NCBI GenBank assembly: GCA_027422505.1
Contig: JAPQWV010001419.1
Span: 1-64,000, forward strand
Reading direction: 5' to 3'
Length of the DNA stretch: 64,000 nucleotides
Source: Craterostigma plantagineum
Taxonomy: Eukaryota > Streptophyta > Magnoliopsida > Lamiales > Linderniaceae
A program made the position numbers and the translations under genes. Under the pieces are notes generated by a model. It was given only the letters and a program-made list of their open reading frames with translations, was not told the origin of the DNA and did no database searches. How positions within the stretch are numbered: the first letter of the stretch is position 1; each line of letters starts with the position of its first letter. Below are positions 43,901 to 55,080 of this stretch, piece by piece.

Positions 43901-45731
43901 TAATTGAGAATTATAATATCTTATTCTAAATCTTACATTCTTTGCTGCATACTGAGTGTATTGTCTCAATCGCAAAAAATGAGTGTTATAGCAGATTCTC
44001 TGCCGCATTGATAACGAAGCATTGCAACAAAATTTATAACTATAAGAAAACAAAACTATTGGGAGGTTATTTGGTCATCTGACTTTTGCCTTGCAAAAGA
44101 TTTGCCGAGAGCCTATTAAGAGAACAACATTTGGTTTGATCATATTGTCATTTACATGCTTTAAACAAAAAAATTTGTTACAGTTGGTGAAGATCGTTTG
44201 TACCCTATGTAACCAATGAACTTCACAGCGGTGAGGCACATAATTGAGACAACTTTTTTTTTTTTATTTCTTCATACAATATCAGTGTCATGGGTACCTG
44301 GTTCGTGAAGGATTAAAGTAAAAGCTTAAGATTCCAGATTTTAATGTAGATAAATATATTTCTAGTTGCCCATAATTGTTGGATTGGGCGATGCAGGCCA
44401 TAAAGTCCTTTTTAATTATGTACTTCCATGGATAACTTCACATATTAATGTAGGCGAACGAAGATACCAACTGCTACAGTTATGATGCTCGGAAACTGAA
44501 CGAGGCAAGATGCGTACACCAGGACCATGTCTCGGCAGTGTACGGCTAGAAATTTGATAGTCATATTGGAGATTGTCATCCTCGTGACACCGAATATTTT
44601 TTTATGTTCAGTTTATTATCCAGTCGCTCGTTATTTGTTATGTACTAATTTGCTGCTGATCTGCTGCAGTATGGATATTGATTACTCACCAACGGGTAGG
44701 GAATTTGTAACAGGACCTTATGATAGAACGGTGAGTTTTACTCCTATTTACTTCAATTTCTTTGAGTGATAGTGGGTAGATATGGGCTGGTTATACTAAT
44801 CATTGCATTATGCAGGTGAGAATTTTTCCATATAATGGTGGGCACAGCCGGGAAATCTATCACACCAAGAGAATGCAAAGGTCTTACAAGTTTGAACTCT
44901 TAATATTACATCCTCTGAAACTTTTATGCCAGTGCCTCAAAACCTGACAAAGGGCTACTTAATCAACCTCCTGCAATTATGGAAAAAGCAAAGAGCTTGT
45001 TTTTCGTCACAATTTTATATGAAATTAAACTAAGCTTTTACGAAGCCTGACTTGTTTTTTCAATGCAGGGTATTCTGTGTCAAGTTCAGCTGTGACGCAA
45101 GCTATGTTATATCTGGGAGTGACGATATGAACCTTCGTCTTTGGAAGGCACAAGCATCTGGGCAACTTGGCGTGGTACGTTATACTTTCTTTTATTATTT
45201 TACATCTTGGCCTGGTACGTTATACTTTCTTTTATTATTTTACATATACTTCTCTCAATATAGTTATAACAACTATCTTCATAATCTGCTGCCTTCTTTC
45301 TGACCTTGATTATTCCCACTCACAGCTTTTGCCCAGGAGAAGAGAAAGCACGAGTACTTGGAAGCTGTCAAGAACCGTTATAAGCATCTCTCTGAGGTTA
45401 AGCGCATCGTCGGGTGAATCAAAATTTACATAAACCGAGCTCCTATTTGGTACCATTACAGTGTGTTTTATCTGATGATAAAAAGCAATAACTACTTATC
45501 CGCGTAACAAAAACCCTTCGGCCATTGCCCAAACAAATGTATTGAGCCCCTTTCGTAAACTTCCATAGGCATAGACATCTGCCGAAGCCAATATGCAAAG
45601 CAGCTTCCCTTCGTCGAATTATGACAGAAGCAGAACGAAAGAAGGCCGAGAGGAGAAGAGCTCACAGTGCTCCAGGAAGCATGCCAAAGCAGTCCTTATG
45701 CAGGAAAAAGATCATCAAAGAAATCGAATGA
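39591..45731 (+). pseudogene. DCAF13: DCAF13/SOF1 WD40 pseudogene with triplicated central exons
   Basis: DCAF13 (yeast Sof1) is a nucleolar WD40 protein of the U3 processome in 18S rRNA maturation. Exons read RTVCQFPGHKGAVKGL (A), VMLWSVP (B), KPLGVYIWKNAF-like (C), AVDHQWDGDLFATAGAQV (D), SQPVNSFEGG...VRFNPGEPN (E), SDRSITIYDLRLSS (F), DIRLWDLATR (G). Copy 1: A 39591-39659, B 39766-39834, C 39912-39946, D 40043-40117, E 40187-40282, F 40521-40584. Copies 2 and 3 have G at 40856 and 42469 and A at 41218 and 42830. The single tail has exons at 44454-44539, 44670-44730, 44816-44880, 45069-45174, 45326-45413 and 45569-45731, ending in the conserved Sof1 C-terminus with HSAPGSMPK and KKIIKEIE. 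Breaks: one-base loss in B1, TGG to TGA in G3, a lost G making a stop in C3, a frameshift near 45335. The N-terminus and part of a WD repeat are absent. Confidence 0.88.
43901..44453. other. Intron of the DCAF13 remnant
   Basis: AT-rich sequence between exon F of the third copy and the next exon at 44454. The exon that should encode the segment before ANEDTNCYSYD is not found. Confidence 0.5.
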
Positions 45732-46309
45732 TCTTATTGCAACACCATTCTCATACAAAGAGGTGCGTGTTGTTACATGTTTCCTCGAGTTTATTATATT
45801 GATCGGAGAGAAGATTCATAGTGGTGTTTGCGAAAGGTTTTCTTGAATTTCTGTAGAACTGTGAGTTTTGATCAAACTTCTTTGATGATTTTTACGGGTC
45901 CAACCATTTCTACAACTGCAATAGAATTAATGAAGCTTTCCAAGAGAATTGTAACACAATTGAGGTATGTGTTTTGAAGAATTGGAATATGACGCTTAGG
46001 CAACAAATCGAATGATGTGCTGGGCTGGTCTGTGAAATCTTAGCAAAAAGCAGTGCATTAATTCATCGAATTTGATTCGATTTTTTACTCTTGCATGTTA
46101 TCTAGTTTCATCGAACACTTGTAAAGTGCAATGAGAATGAAGTTCTTTTATTGTTTGATTCTTGAACAATCTGGAATAGAACCAAACGCTTTGACAATCT
46201 TTTTGTGATTTTCCAGACATAAATTCATTCTCCTACCAAGTCTTAACCAATATAAACATGGGAAAAATCTTTCTATAGATCGATTCGAAAGGCGATCGAT
46301 TTTCAAGCC
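45732..46309. other. 3' flank of DCAF13 and 5' flank of IPK2 remnant
   Basis: AT-rich, no reading frame of its own. The DCAF13 3' UTR and the IPK2 promoter would both lie here, so the two genes are head-to-tail and about 580 bp apart. Confidence 0.4.
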
Positions 46310-47059
46310 ATGCTTAATCTTAGGGCACCGAATAATCAAGTTGCAGGCCATTCATCCATCCGTTGACGGAAAATTGGGGCCATTAATCGACGAGTCGGGC
46401 CATTTTTGCAAACCCCTTCAAGGCGAAGAACGAGGATCAAACGAAGCAACTTTCTACGAATCCTTCTTCTATTCGGATCCCAAAATCCCTAATCACATAT
46501 TCAAATTCTTCCCCAAATTCAACGGTACTTCAGCTCATCGACGCATCATATGGCTCGGCCGAAACCCCATATGGTAGACATCGGTTTTCGACGTTAAAAT
46601 GGGCTCAAGAACTTGGCCTCCACAATCTCATGAAGATTACGTACTAGGGGTGTAAACGAACCGAGCTGTTCGCGAGCAGCTCGCGAACAGCTCGGTCAAA
46701 GCTCCGCTCGAGCTCGGTTCGTTAACTATCGAGCCGAGCTCGAACTAAATTTATATGGGCTCGATAGCTCGTCGATCTTATCGAGCCTATATATATATCT
46801 ATATATATATTTAATTTATTAAATTTAACAATTAAAAAGTCTAAAATACCCACTTTACATTATATATAACAAAAAACCCTAAACCTAATTTTTCTACACC
46901 ACAGCCGCACACCATCCATTCGCCCACCCACCCACCCACATCATCACTCCACTTCATCTTCTCCATTCACAAAAAAATGTTCGATTTTTCCTGCAATTCG
47001 AAGGAAGTCATCATATAAAGTAAAGAACTAACTCACCTCCATATCTTCTTTTCTTGTAG

Positions 47060-47264
47060 CTGCTTAGCGTTGCCTCTGTTCTGGGCGAAGGGTTCGTCGT
47101 GTCGATTGAACCGCCTCCACTGAAGGCGGAGGAGCCGCCGCCGCCGCCGCAGTGGGAGGAAGACAGCGTTGAGGAGGACGTGGGCCTGCCGGAAAATCTT
47201 GCAGATTTGGGCTCACCAAAGCTGTTCCGAGATGCAATTCTTTCCAAGGAAGTAACTGTTGTCG
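47060..47264 (+). pseudogene. Captured exon inside the hAT element
   Basis: A 205-bp open segment between TTTTCTTGTAG and GTGAGT, both good plant splice signals. It encodes LLSVASVLGEGFVVSIEPPP then a run of Pro, then DSVEEDVGLPENLADLGSP. Codon usage and GC content differ from the element ends. I do not recognise the gene. The opposite strand is open too, with a Gly run, but lacks matched splice sites. Confidence 0.45.
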
Positions 47265-47411
47265 GTGAGTAAAGATTGGTTTTTTTGAAGAATTAAGTCT
47301 AAATCTAACAACCCTTTCACCTCAAATCAAAGGGTCAGGGCATTCACCTTCATCTAAGTACCAAATTTCTCCTGTTTTTTCTCCGTCGAAGAATGAACAA
47401 AAAAGAGGACC

Positions 47412-47537
47412 ATGTCAGCGTTGGACATCGCAGCTAACGAGCTCTCTCCTTTCGCCATTGCAGCGTTGCCTCTGTATCTGGCCCGAGTCATTACCACATT
47501 TAAGCCTTGCAAGAATCCTAGAATTTATTGCGATTAA
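47412..47537 (+). CDS. Short frame in the hAT element, unrecognised
   Basis: ATG at 47412 opens a 41-residue frame beginning MSALDIAANELSPFAIAALP. A good leader of the kind seen in host genes precedes it and the composition resembles the captured exon. It may be part of the captured gene rather than a gene of its own. Confidence 0.3.
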   Translation: MSALDIAANELSPFAIAALPLYLARVITTFKPCKNPRIYCD

Positions 47538-47973
47538 GCACCAAGTTTTGATTCGATTTATTAGTCATTACGTTGCTTCCAGATTTATTGTTTTGTTTTA
47601 AGTGGAAATATTGTGGTATTGCTGTATAAGTTCTGCTGTATTTTTTTTTTACATAATTAAAATCGAGCTCGAGCAGATTCGAGCTTGTCCAAGCGAGCTC
47701 AAGTATTATCATTTGATCTGATTCGAGCCGAGCTCGAGCTGCTCGATAAACCGTCGAGCCGAGCTCGAGCCTCGAAATTTTAAGCTCGATCGAGCTCGAG
47801 CCGAGCTCGAGCTTGTTAATTCTTTATCGAGCTCGAGCTGGGCTATGTTCGAGCTCGGCTCGGCTCGTTTACACCCCTATTACGTACAAAAATGCCTGAA
47901 AAAATATCAACAAACTTCGAGCCTTTCGCTAGGGTTTAGGATCACGGACTTGCAGATATTCATGAGCCAAGAA

Positions 47974-48690
47974 TAGGGGTGGGCATTCGGATTCGGGTTT
48001 CGGGTATCCGACCCGACCTAACCCGATCGGAAGAAAAATCGGGTTAAATGTCGGAAACCCGATACCCGACCATATACACGGGTCGGGTATCAGGTAGCAA
48101 TATGCTATCCGATTTACCCGATCGGGTACTCGACGTAAAAAAAAAAATATTAATTCAGCTAATAGGCCATTTAATAAAACTAACTAGCCAATTAGTTAAA
48201 TTATTTATATATATAGAATGTTTAACTTAAAAAATCCAAATGGCACGTGCCACTGAAATTAAATGCCTAACTAATTCAATTTGAGAATGGTGTGGTGTGG
48301 TATCGTTGATATAGAAGTACTTCCCACCCACAATTTGGGTGACCATTCCATGTGGGACAATGGATTTCCCATAAGAAGCTGTCAGTACTAGTATAGCTTA
48401 TGTAAAGTTTTTAAACAAAAAATGTTTGGCTCATGGTTGGTGATGAGTGTTTCCTCCCACATGACGTGGGTTCAGGGCCACTTTGTGTTCATTTTTAACT
48501 ATTTCTAAAATAAAATAATAACAAATACCCGAACCCGACCCGCGGGTACCCGACGGGTTTCGGGTACCCGAAACTCGGGTACCCGCATTTGATCGGGTCG
48601 GGATTGGGTATCAGATTCACTAACCGATATTATCGGGTACCCGACCCAAAAAACTCGAAACCCGAAAAACCCGACCCGATCCCACCCCTA
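47974..48690. mobile_element. hAT-type MITE (TAGGGGTGGGCA ends), second insertion in IPK2
   Basis: 717 bp beginning TAGGGGTGGGCATTCGG and ending CCGATCCCACCCCTA. Target duplication GCCAAGAA / GCCAATAA (7 of 8) at 47966-47973 and 48691-48698. Ends hold many repeats of GGGTATCCGACCC-like words; the middle is non-coding. Confidence 0.82.
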
Positions 48691-48928
48691 GCCAATAATT
48701 AGGGGTTTTGGAGGCCCGAGGATAGAGCTTCAACTCAATCCCTCTTGGGCGATGAAATCAAAAGGCGATTCTCAAGAAATTCGTGTCGATCAAAGAATCT
48801 TTATTTTTGATCGTTTAGGGAGGCGTTTTCACGAGTCGGCTGGCGAGCTTTTTTTTATTATTATTTTTGTAATTAAATCATTCCAAAAACAATTTTTGTA
48901 CACTGTTGAATTTCTGCTGTGTTCATGC

Positions 48929-49355
48929 TAGGGTTGTCAATGAGGCGGGGATTCTCCGTCCCCGCGGGGATCCGTCCCGAATAGGACGGGGAATCGCCGC
49001 TATTCTACCCCCGCGGGGCGGGGACGGGGGAACATTTTTCCCCGCGGATATCCCTGCCCCGTCCCCGATAATAAAATCATATATATTATATTCAGTTAAT
49101 AAAATTATAAGATAAACAATATTAAAATATACATTGGAAATATTAAAATAATATAAATATTATTAAAATATAGTTTAAATAATATAAACAATATTAAAAT
49201 GTAGTTTTAATAAAATAAATAATATTACAATATACGTTAAATAATATTAAAATAATATAAATTGAATTTTTTGTAAAATATGACGGGGCGGAGATCCCCG
49301 CAGGGACCGGACGGGAATTAGATCCCCGCCCCGACCCGCCCCGTTGACAAGCCTA
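48929..49355. mobile_element. hAT-type MITE, same family as the one at 15107
   Basis: TAGGGTTGTCAATGAGGCGG at the left, CCGTTGACAAGCCTA at the right, target duplication GTTCATGC / ATTCATGC (7 of 8). GC-rich ends with CCCCGCGGGGA words, AT-rich centre. It lies just after the IPK2 remnant. Confidence 0.82.
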
Positions 49356-49769
49356 ATTCATGCTGACCTAGTCATTGCATTTGAATCCATTGACATAAAG
49401 TTGGAAAATTATTACATTTTGAAACTCTCCACATTGGACAATGGGCGAAATAAATTAATAAAATATTCCCTCTATCAATAGTTTATCGCCACTATTACAA
49501 CGAGTCAACGACAATCTACACTTATTCACACAATGCGATCATGACCAACTCGTGACGTCACACACACTCTATCGATAATTCGTCGTCCTATCTCCATCTT
49601 TTAAATAACATCTTTTTTTTTTTTCTCAAATGGTGGATGGATCGGTGGTCCTCCGACTAGTACATAACATATTTACGACTATTTTATATATCAAAATATT
49701 TGTAGCTAAATCAAGAAAAAAAATGAAATAATACTGAGCATGGTTTAAAATCGCATTCGTCTTGTGCTA
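49356..49769. other. Intergenic
   Basis: No gene or repeat recognised. T-run at about 49611-49624. Confidence 0.4.
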
Positions 49770-49945
49770 GAAAACCAGTCGGTCTCGTGCAGTAATTGTG
49801 CATCTCTATCACTCCCTTCTGGTCGGTCTCGGCAACCTCGTTCATCACTCCCTTGAACCAGTCGAACGAGCCATGTTCCGTTCCCTCGTGACCCAGTAAA
49901 AGTAGGCCCGACTCGTCCCCGACGACGAGCCGCCGCCGGCTCGGT
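49770..49945 (-). pseudogene. RBOH (NADPH oxidase) fragment
   Basis: On the minus strand [10 protein letters not shown] is followed, after a one-base frame change, by [20 protein letters not shown] and [10 protein letters not shown]. These are the consecutive, highly conserved words of the C-terminal ferric-reductase/NADPH-binding part of plant respiratory burst oxidases, which make superoxide at the plasma membrane. The match ends at HNYCT, and no other RBOH sequence is seen nearby. Upstream is an Arg/Ala-rich low-complexity stretch in the place where RBOHs have a variable linker. So this is a small relic. Confidence 0.78.
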
Positions 49946-50640
49946 CGGCGGCCCAACACCGCGTTCTGGGTCATAACTACTATTATCTGATTCGGAATAG
50001 AACATGATAACAAAAAAAGTTCAAGTTGATCGAATCATTGATGTTTAACTTGGGAGTAATGAGGAGTAAATTGTTTTTGGATAATATTTCATAGGCTTCG
50101 GAATATTTCATATTAAATAAGGTCCAACAAAACATTAGAGCTACGTAGTGTCCGTACGAGGCCTATTATTTGAAATTTCATATAATATTGAACTATATAT
50201 TATTTGCGGCAGCTAATTTCTTCTATGAACAACGATTTCTGTCCAATTCCAGGACAACATTTGGCACCAGTAGGGTTTTATAAAATAGAATAAGATGCAA
50301 AAGATCGCATATGTTCTTAACCGTTTTCCTTGAAAGAAAAAAAATGAATATTTATTCAAGAAATAATTGAACGTGGATTTGGTCATGCCCTGTCTTTGCT
50401 ACGTAATTTGATTTGCACTTAGTTTCTTGATCGAATCATTGAATTTTGTGAAACTTTGAATTTTTTTATTATTATTTTGTCTGTATCATGTTTAGGTAAA
50501 TTTGAATGCTTATTTGTACGTATATCGGACATTAGCTTATTTAGATTCATATTTAAGGCCACGAGCTAAGATACAATGCAAACCTTTCTTGATTAACCGA
50601 GTAAAGTAAGTTAATAATATCCATGATGTAAAGGAAAACT
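49946..50640. other. AT-rich intergenic sequence
   Basis: No gene, repeat or element that I can support. Confidence 0.4.
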
Positions 50641-50663
50641 TGGTTTTCATTACAATTGGAGCT

Positions 50664-50966
50664 TTAGCGACCCAAGCCATCTTCAAAGAAGTTGATTTGG
50701 GTTTGCCTCTGTAAAAGACTTGACCTTTTCGGCTTTCGTCCTTTTAGGAGGAGATTTAGGAATCCATTTTGATTGAACCTTACAGGGAAGATTAATTTCA
50801 ACGCGGACAAATGCTTTGGTATGCTTGAGCGTGGAAAATATCTTTTCATTGAATAGTCTCCTAAGGTGTTTGGGGATTCGATCTTAACGGGATACCTTAG
50901 GTGAGAACAAGCATGAATAGCGCCATATGCTTTCTTTATGGCTGGATCTTGTTTCCTACGAGTCAT
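50664..50966 (-). pseudogene. Unrecognised frame at the end of the Copia remnant
   Basis: A 100-residue open frame, weakly basic, without motifs that I recognise. It may belong to the Copia remnant or be chance. Confidence 0.2.
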
Positions 50967-51181
50967 TCTGGAGGCATTTGTCCTAGAAAGATTGAACTTT
51001 ATTGCTGAAGTAGAGACTGTTTCAAAATTAGTGCTTCAAAATGTAGTAGGCTTTAAGGAGCAAGTAGAAGCAATTATTTGAGAGTGAAAACAGCTCTTTA
51101 TTTCTACAAGTGTCTTCTATTTTTATAGGAGATAAACTCTTATAAGCATTCAAATCTACGGGCTCTTTCTCTATTTTTAGA

Positions 51182-52400
51182 CTAGACACTCTTCTTCGAC
51201 TCTAGTGTTGACTCTACGCTCCCTGTAGACGTAAGCAAAGCAGAATTAGAGTTAGAATTTTTTGGATTTTTTTTAATTTTCTGATCTTTTGAAGGCGTTC
51301 TCTCTTCACGCTTTTCAGAATAATATTTTCTTTTGAAGGAGATGCGAGAAATGACTTTTGAGATGGAGGAAGCTTTGACATTTTCCATCTCTTTTTGGAA
51401 TTTTGTCTTTTCAGCTTCAAAATTCTCTCTTTCTTTTTCTAATGCAGCTCGTAATTCTTCTATTTTACTAGCTATAGGATGGATGTAGAGAGAATTTTCA
51501 GAATTATGAGTTTGTACTTCCTTATTATTAGAAAGATGAAATTGAACGGATTCAAGGCTCCAACCCTTGGGAAGATTCCCAGAGTCGTTACTTTGATTCA
51601 GTTCGTAGTAGCAAAAAGGGACTTAAGCCTTGGCCTTTGCTTTTCTCGTGGCTATCTCTTGGACATCTGTTTCTTTTGCGCATGTGAAAGTCATCAAGTT
51701 TGTAGTCCTAAGCCGATGTACTTGACATCATAAAGTTTGCAATCAACTTAGACAAGCGTCGTGGATTCTCATAGCCTAGGCCATACTTATAATCATAGAA
51801 TTCTAGATCTTTGGGCTGGTTTAAGAATATTGTCTGATCAGTATGTGCTCTTGTAACGAGAAGATCTTCTAATTTCTTGATTTTAGTGTATAATTTCTTA
51901 CGCTCTTCTCCTAAGAGATCAAAATTATTTTCCACTGTCAATTTGGCGGCTTGACAGGGTCTAGTTCTTTCGTAAGTTCACAAGCTTAGCATTGGATTTA
52001 TCTAATTGGGCTTCTAGGTCGATGATCTTAGAAGTAGCTTCTGTTATCTTACAATTGAGATTAGCTTTCTCATTGAGATTTCTAATCAAGCAATTATAGT
52101 TATTTTCTAGCCTGACTTTTAACTCCTTAACTTTTAAATCATGTGTCACTATTGGAGGTTGATTTATTTGAAGATTCATAGTCTCACTAAGTCTTGAGCT
52201 CTCAGTCAGTTCTTCTATTTTTGAACTAGAGCTCCTAAGTTCTGATTCGATACTAGTAATTTTCTTCTATACTTCCTTTATACTTTTCTGCTCACATTTC
52301 ATGTTAGCGTATGCTAATTGATACGATTCTAACATGGTTAATAATGTGGAAGGAGAAGCTACCTCCTGTGAAGATAAGATGCACGGTCCTCGTGAGTCGG
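51182..52400 (-). pseudogene. Second, diverged gag segment of the Copia element
   Basis: Frames at 52179-51961 and 51941-51708 hold coiled-coil sequence parallel to the first (KELKVRLENNYNCLIRNL against KELEDMLDNNHKCQLRNL) and a LEFYDYKYGLGYENPRRL block, known in Copia elements between gag and protease. A Lys-rich remnant follows at 51420-51182. Stops and shifts separate them. Confidence 0.6.
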
Positions 52401-52509
52401 GTTTGAGGTTTCGGCGTCAGAATGTTCGTTTAGGCGGGCCATTAGGACAGATTCTCTTCCTCTGAGCTAGAAGTGTCCTCGAGCCAGTGGTCTTGTTCTG
52501 CCATTAGAG

Positions 52510-53169
52510 CTACTGCAGCTTCCTATTGTTTTGTAGTTGAAGCTTCCTGGAGTAGTAATTAGCGCCTCTCTTCTTCGGGAGAGTGCATTCTCTGGCACAG
52601 TGACCAGGTTTTCCGCAGTTAAAGCACTTGGTCGGTTCTTTGATATTATTAAATTTTTCTAGTTGGGATTCGAGACTAGTGATTTTTTCATTCACAACTT
52701 CTAGTCTACGCTTAAAGAGACTTTTCTTATCCAAATTTCTAAGTTGACACTTATGGTTGTTGTCTAGCATGTCCTCAAGTTCCTTCACTATAGATCTATG
52801 TTTCCCTAAGGGAATATACTTAGCGTCGCTACTATTGGGGCTCTTAGATAATTCTTCTATTTTGGCACTAGAGCTCCTAAGCTTAGATTCGAGACTAGTT
52901 ATTTCCCCCTTAGACGTAATTACTTTGTCCTCCAACTCACTTGTACTTTCCCGCTCATTTTGCTTGATTTTAGCATACCAAGTTAGTAAGGGTTTTAACA
53001 TGTTAAACAATTTAGAGTTAGGAAACACTGTCTCTTGAGAAGATCTGTTAGAACTTCGCTCAGTGACTTCATTCCACTTGGTTGATTTGAGTTCAAGACG
53101 ATTTAGCTCAGTTACTTTGTCTTGTAGTGTTTTTACTTCATCTTGTAATTTCTTTATAGTTGGATTCAT
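52510..53169 (-). CDS. Copia-type gag fragment with zinc knuckle
   Basis: A 219-residue frame from ATG 53169. It is rich in heptads of Leu, Lys and Glu (coiled coil, about residues 1-175), and ends with a CCHC knuckle CFNCGKPGHCAREC (about residues 183-196) and a basic tail. It would bind element RNA. The frame is shorter than a full Copia gag and lacks the usual N-terminal capsid part. Downstream frames repeat part of it. Confidence 0.65.
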   Translation of the reverse strand: MNPTIKKLQDEVKTLQDKVTELNRLELKSTKWNEVTERSSNRSSQETVFPNSKLFNMLKPLLTWYAKIKQNERESTSELEDKVITSKGEITSLESKLRSSSAKIEELSKSPNSSDAKYIPLGKHRSIVKELEDMLDNNHKCQLRNLDKKSLFKRRLEVVNEKITSLESQLEKFNNIKEPTKCFNCGKPGHCARECTLPKKRGANYYSRKLQLQNNRKLQ

Positions 53170-54641
53170 AATGTTTTTATTGTGGTTTAAATTTTTGGTT
53201 GGATATTTTGATCGTTAACGTGTTTTATGGATTTGAATTTTTAATGTCAATGTAATGCACTGTTTTCGATCGAAAATAATTTTCGAGTAAAAGTTTTTAT
53301 TTCAAACAGTAACAGTATATATTTACGACCGTGAAAGTTACGATCGTAAAACTAGTTTTCGTTAACTGATTATGTCGACCGCAAAGAATTTTAGACTTTT
53401 GTGTGTAATTTGATAAAGAGTCGTTGTTTTGAGATTTTAATGTCTATACCCTTAAAATCAAGTTTTTCGATTGCAAAAGGTTTTGCGGTCGAAAAACAAG
53501 TTTTTCCGAAAAGGTACCTATGAAAACAGCTAAACAATAATTTGCGAACGTAAATGAGCGAGAATTCAATAAAATTGAAAGTTCTCGGGTTAAATTGAGA
53601 TTTTTGGACTAGATCAGAACTTTCAGGACTGAACTGAAAACTATTTAGGACCAAAATATATCTACAGGGACTAAAACAATATGTTTGGGTTCGTGTTGTA
53701 ATTCTCCCTGCAATTTGCGTTAAGTAAGTGTATCTACAGATGTATCGTGAAGAAGATGAAGCTCAGAGGCAGATTTTCTGCAAGAAAACAAAAATTAGAA
53801 TGATTTATCGATCGAAAACATTTCTCGCCCAGATTTAGCGAACGTCGACCAATGTTTTCCGCGTTGACTTGATTTCTCGAGCGTGAAATAGAAATTTCTC
53901 GCATGTGAAATGACGAACAGAGAAGATTTCAGACACGAAGCTAACTCGAAGAAGATGAATACTGTAACTTTCACGATTGAAAAATTCCATACGATTTTCG
54001 ATCGTTACGGATTTTGCGAGCGTTGACCGATTTCTCGCGTTGAATAGATTTCTCGAGCGACAGAATGTTTCACCTCAGCGCAATGACGAACAGAGGCAAC
54101 AACAGTCGCAAGCGAAAAACCAAACAAAATTTTGATCAAAACCCAAAATTGTTCGAATTCACTCTGGGTTATGGATCGAAATCAAGCACTTAGCAAGAAC
54201 AACCAATAAATTTAACGCAATCAAAGCAAATTTGGTCGGATTTCTGAAAACATGAAAAATAGTGCGAAGAAAAGATTTGGTCAATCTCCAAAATTCACAA
54301 AAAAAGGCTGATTCAATCGATCGAAATAAGCTCAGAGACGTTAGAAACACTCAATCAAACAACAAAAATTGCTAAACAAGTTGAATTTTTGAGAAATCAG
54401 GTCGAAATTTTTGAAGAGCAGTTCGAAGAAAAATTAGCTCAAATCTTCAAAATTCACTCAAAATCATGTTTCAATCAATCAAACTTCGTCTCAGACATGT
54501 ATAAACAAATCGATCGAAGCCTAAAAACAGCAGATTGAATCAACTTTGTAGAATCTCGTGATTGCTTCGAAGAACAGTGCGGCGAAAGAAAAAAAACAAT
54601 ATCGGAACAGCCCAAATTTAATCCAAATCCTAACACGCTCG
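53170..54641 (-). other. Leader of the Copia element
   Basis: About 1.5 kb without a long frame between primer site and gag start. Rich in TCGATCG and TTTTCGA words. Confidence 0.45.
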
Positions 54642-54653
54642 GCTCTGATACCA
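54642..54653 (-). other. Primer-binding site, initiator tRNA-Met type
   Basis: The minus strand reads TGGTATCAGAGC, the common Copia primer site, two bases inside the LTR end (CCTAACA|AT|TGGTATCAGAGC). Confidence 0.85.
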
Positions 54654-54655
54654 AT

Positions 54656-55080
54656 TGTTAGGTCCTAATTTATCCAACCTAGAAGGAATTTAGAAGAATT
54701 GGATAGTAAATCTGAGGAATTAGAGAACTTACGATTGAGATTTACTTAAATTGAACTTCGAGAGAAAAGTGACGTTGAAGAACAGCACGGCGCTAAAATC
54801 GTCTCTCTAAAATTTCCAATTCTAATTTTTCGATCTGAAACCATACAAATTGCACTCCAAATTTTCTTAGGAGTTCACTTATATATACCACCTTTTGTGG
54901 ATATTAACACAAGGAATCCTATAAACTAATTACAATTCCGTCCAAGTCAACTAATTTGCATAGCGAGACAGATAACTATATTAATTGAATACAATAAAAT
55001 AGTTCCAACACATTAAGGAAAGAGAATAAAACCATCAATAAACTAACTAATTTAAATAAATGCATTTCTTTTTTATTTTC
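54656..55080 (-). repeat. LTR of the minus-strand Copia element, outer end unclear
   Basis: It begins TGTTAGGTCC at the primer-site side. A TATATATA box (minus strand) lies near 54886, about 230 bp from that end, matching the layout of the plus-strand relative. The outer boundary could not be fixed: no partner LTR is present and no clear CA end with target duplication was found, so 55080 is approximate. Confidence 0.55.

Larger units (their letters stand above)
46645..47879. mobile_element. hAT element (TAGGGGTGTAAACGA ends) with captured exon-like sequence
   Basis: The terminal inverted repeat is TAGGGGTGTAAACGA at the left and CGTTTACACCCCTA at the right. Perfect 8-bp target duplication TTACGTAC at 46637-46644 and 47880-47887. 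Subterminal regions are dense in GAGCTCGAGC-type words. The middle (46860-47540) has a different, more GC-rich composition and carries a 5'-leader-like stretch, an exon with splice sites and a short frame, as in Pack-type elements. Confidence 0.85.
46310..48825 (+). pseudogene. IPK2: IPK2 (inositol polyphosphate multikinase) pseudogene cut by two hAT elements
   Basis: IPK2 phosphorylates inositol trisphosphate and higher forms and is usually intronless in plants. It starts MLNLRAPNNQVAGH at 46310, then one frame change, GKLGPLIDESGHFCKPLQGE, ATFYESFFY, then a TAG after a shortened segment, then DVKMGSRTW (the DVK.G.R kinase motif) ending at 46644. After the first element it continues VQKCLKK...SLSLGFRITDLQIF to 47973, and after the second GFWRPEDRA to about 48825. 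Each gap has an 8-bp target duplication. The C-terminal half of the kinase is not found. It is clearly non-functional. Confidence 0.85.
50641..54655 (-). mobile_element. Degenerate minus-strand Copia-type element, gag part and leader
   Basis: Read on the minus strand: LTR (from 54656 rightward), two-base spacer, primer-binding site for initiator tRNA-Met at 54653-54642, a 1.5-kb leader, then gag-like frames to about 50664. No reverse transcriptase, integrase or left LTR was found, so the element is truncated or heavily decayed. A related plus-strand copy starts at about 59340. Confidence 0.7.
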
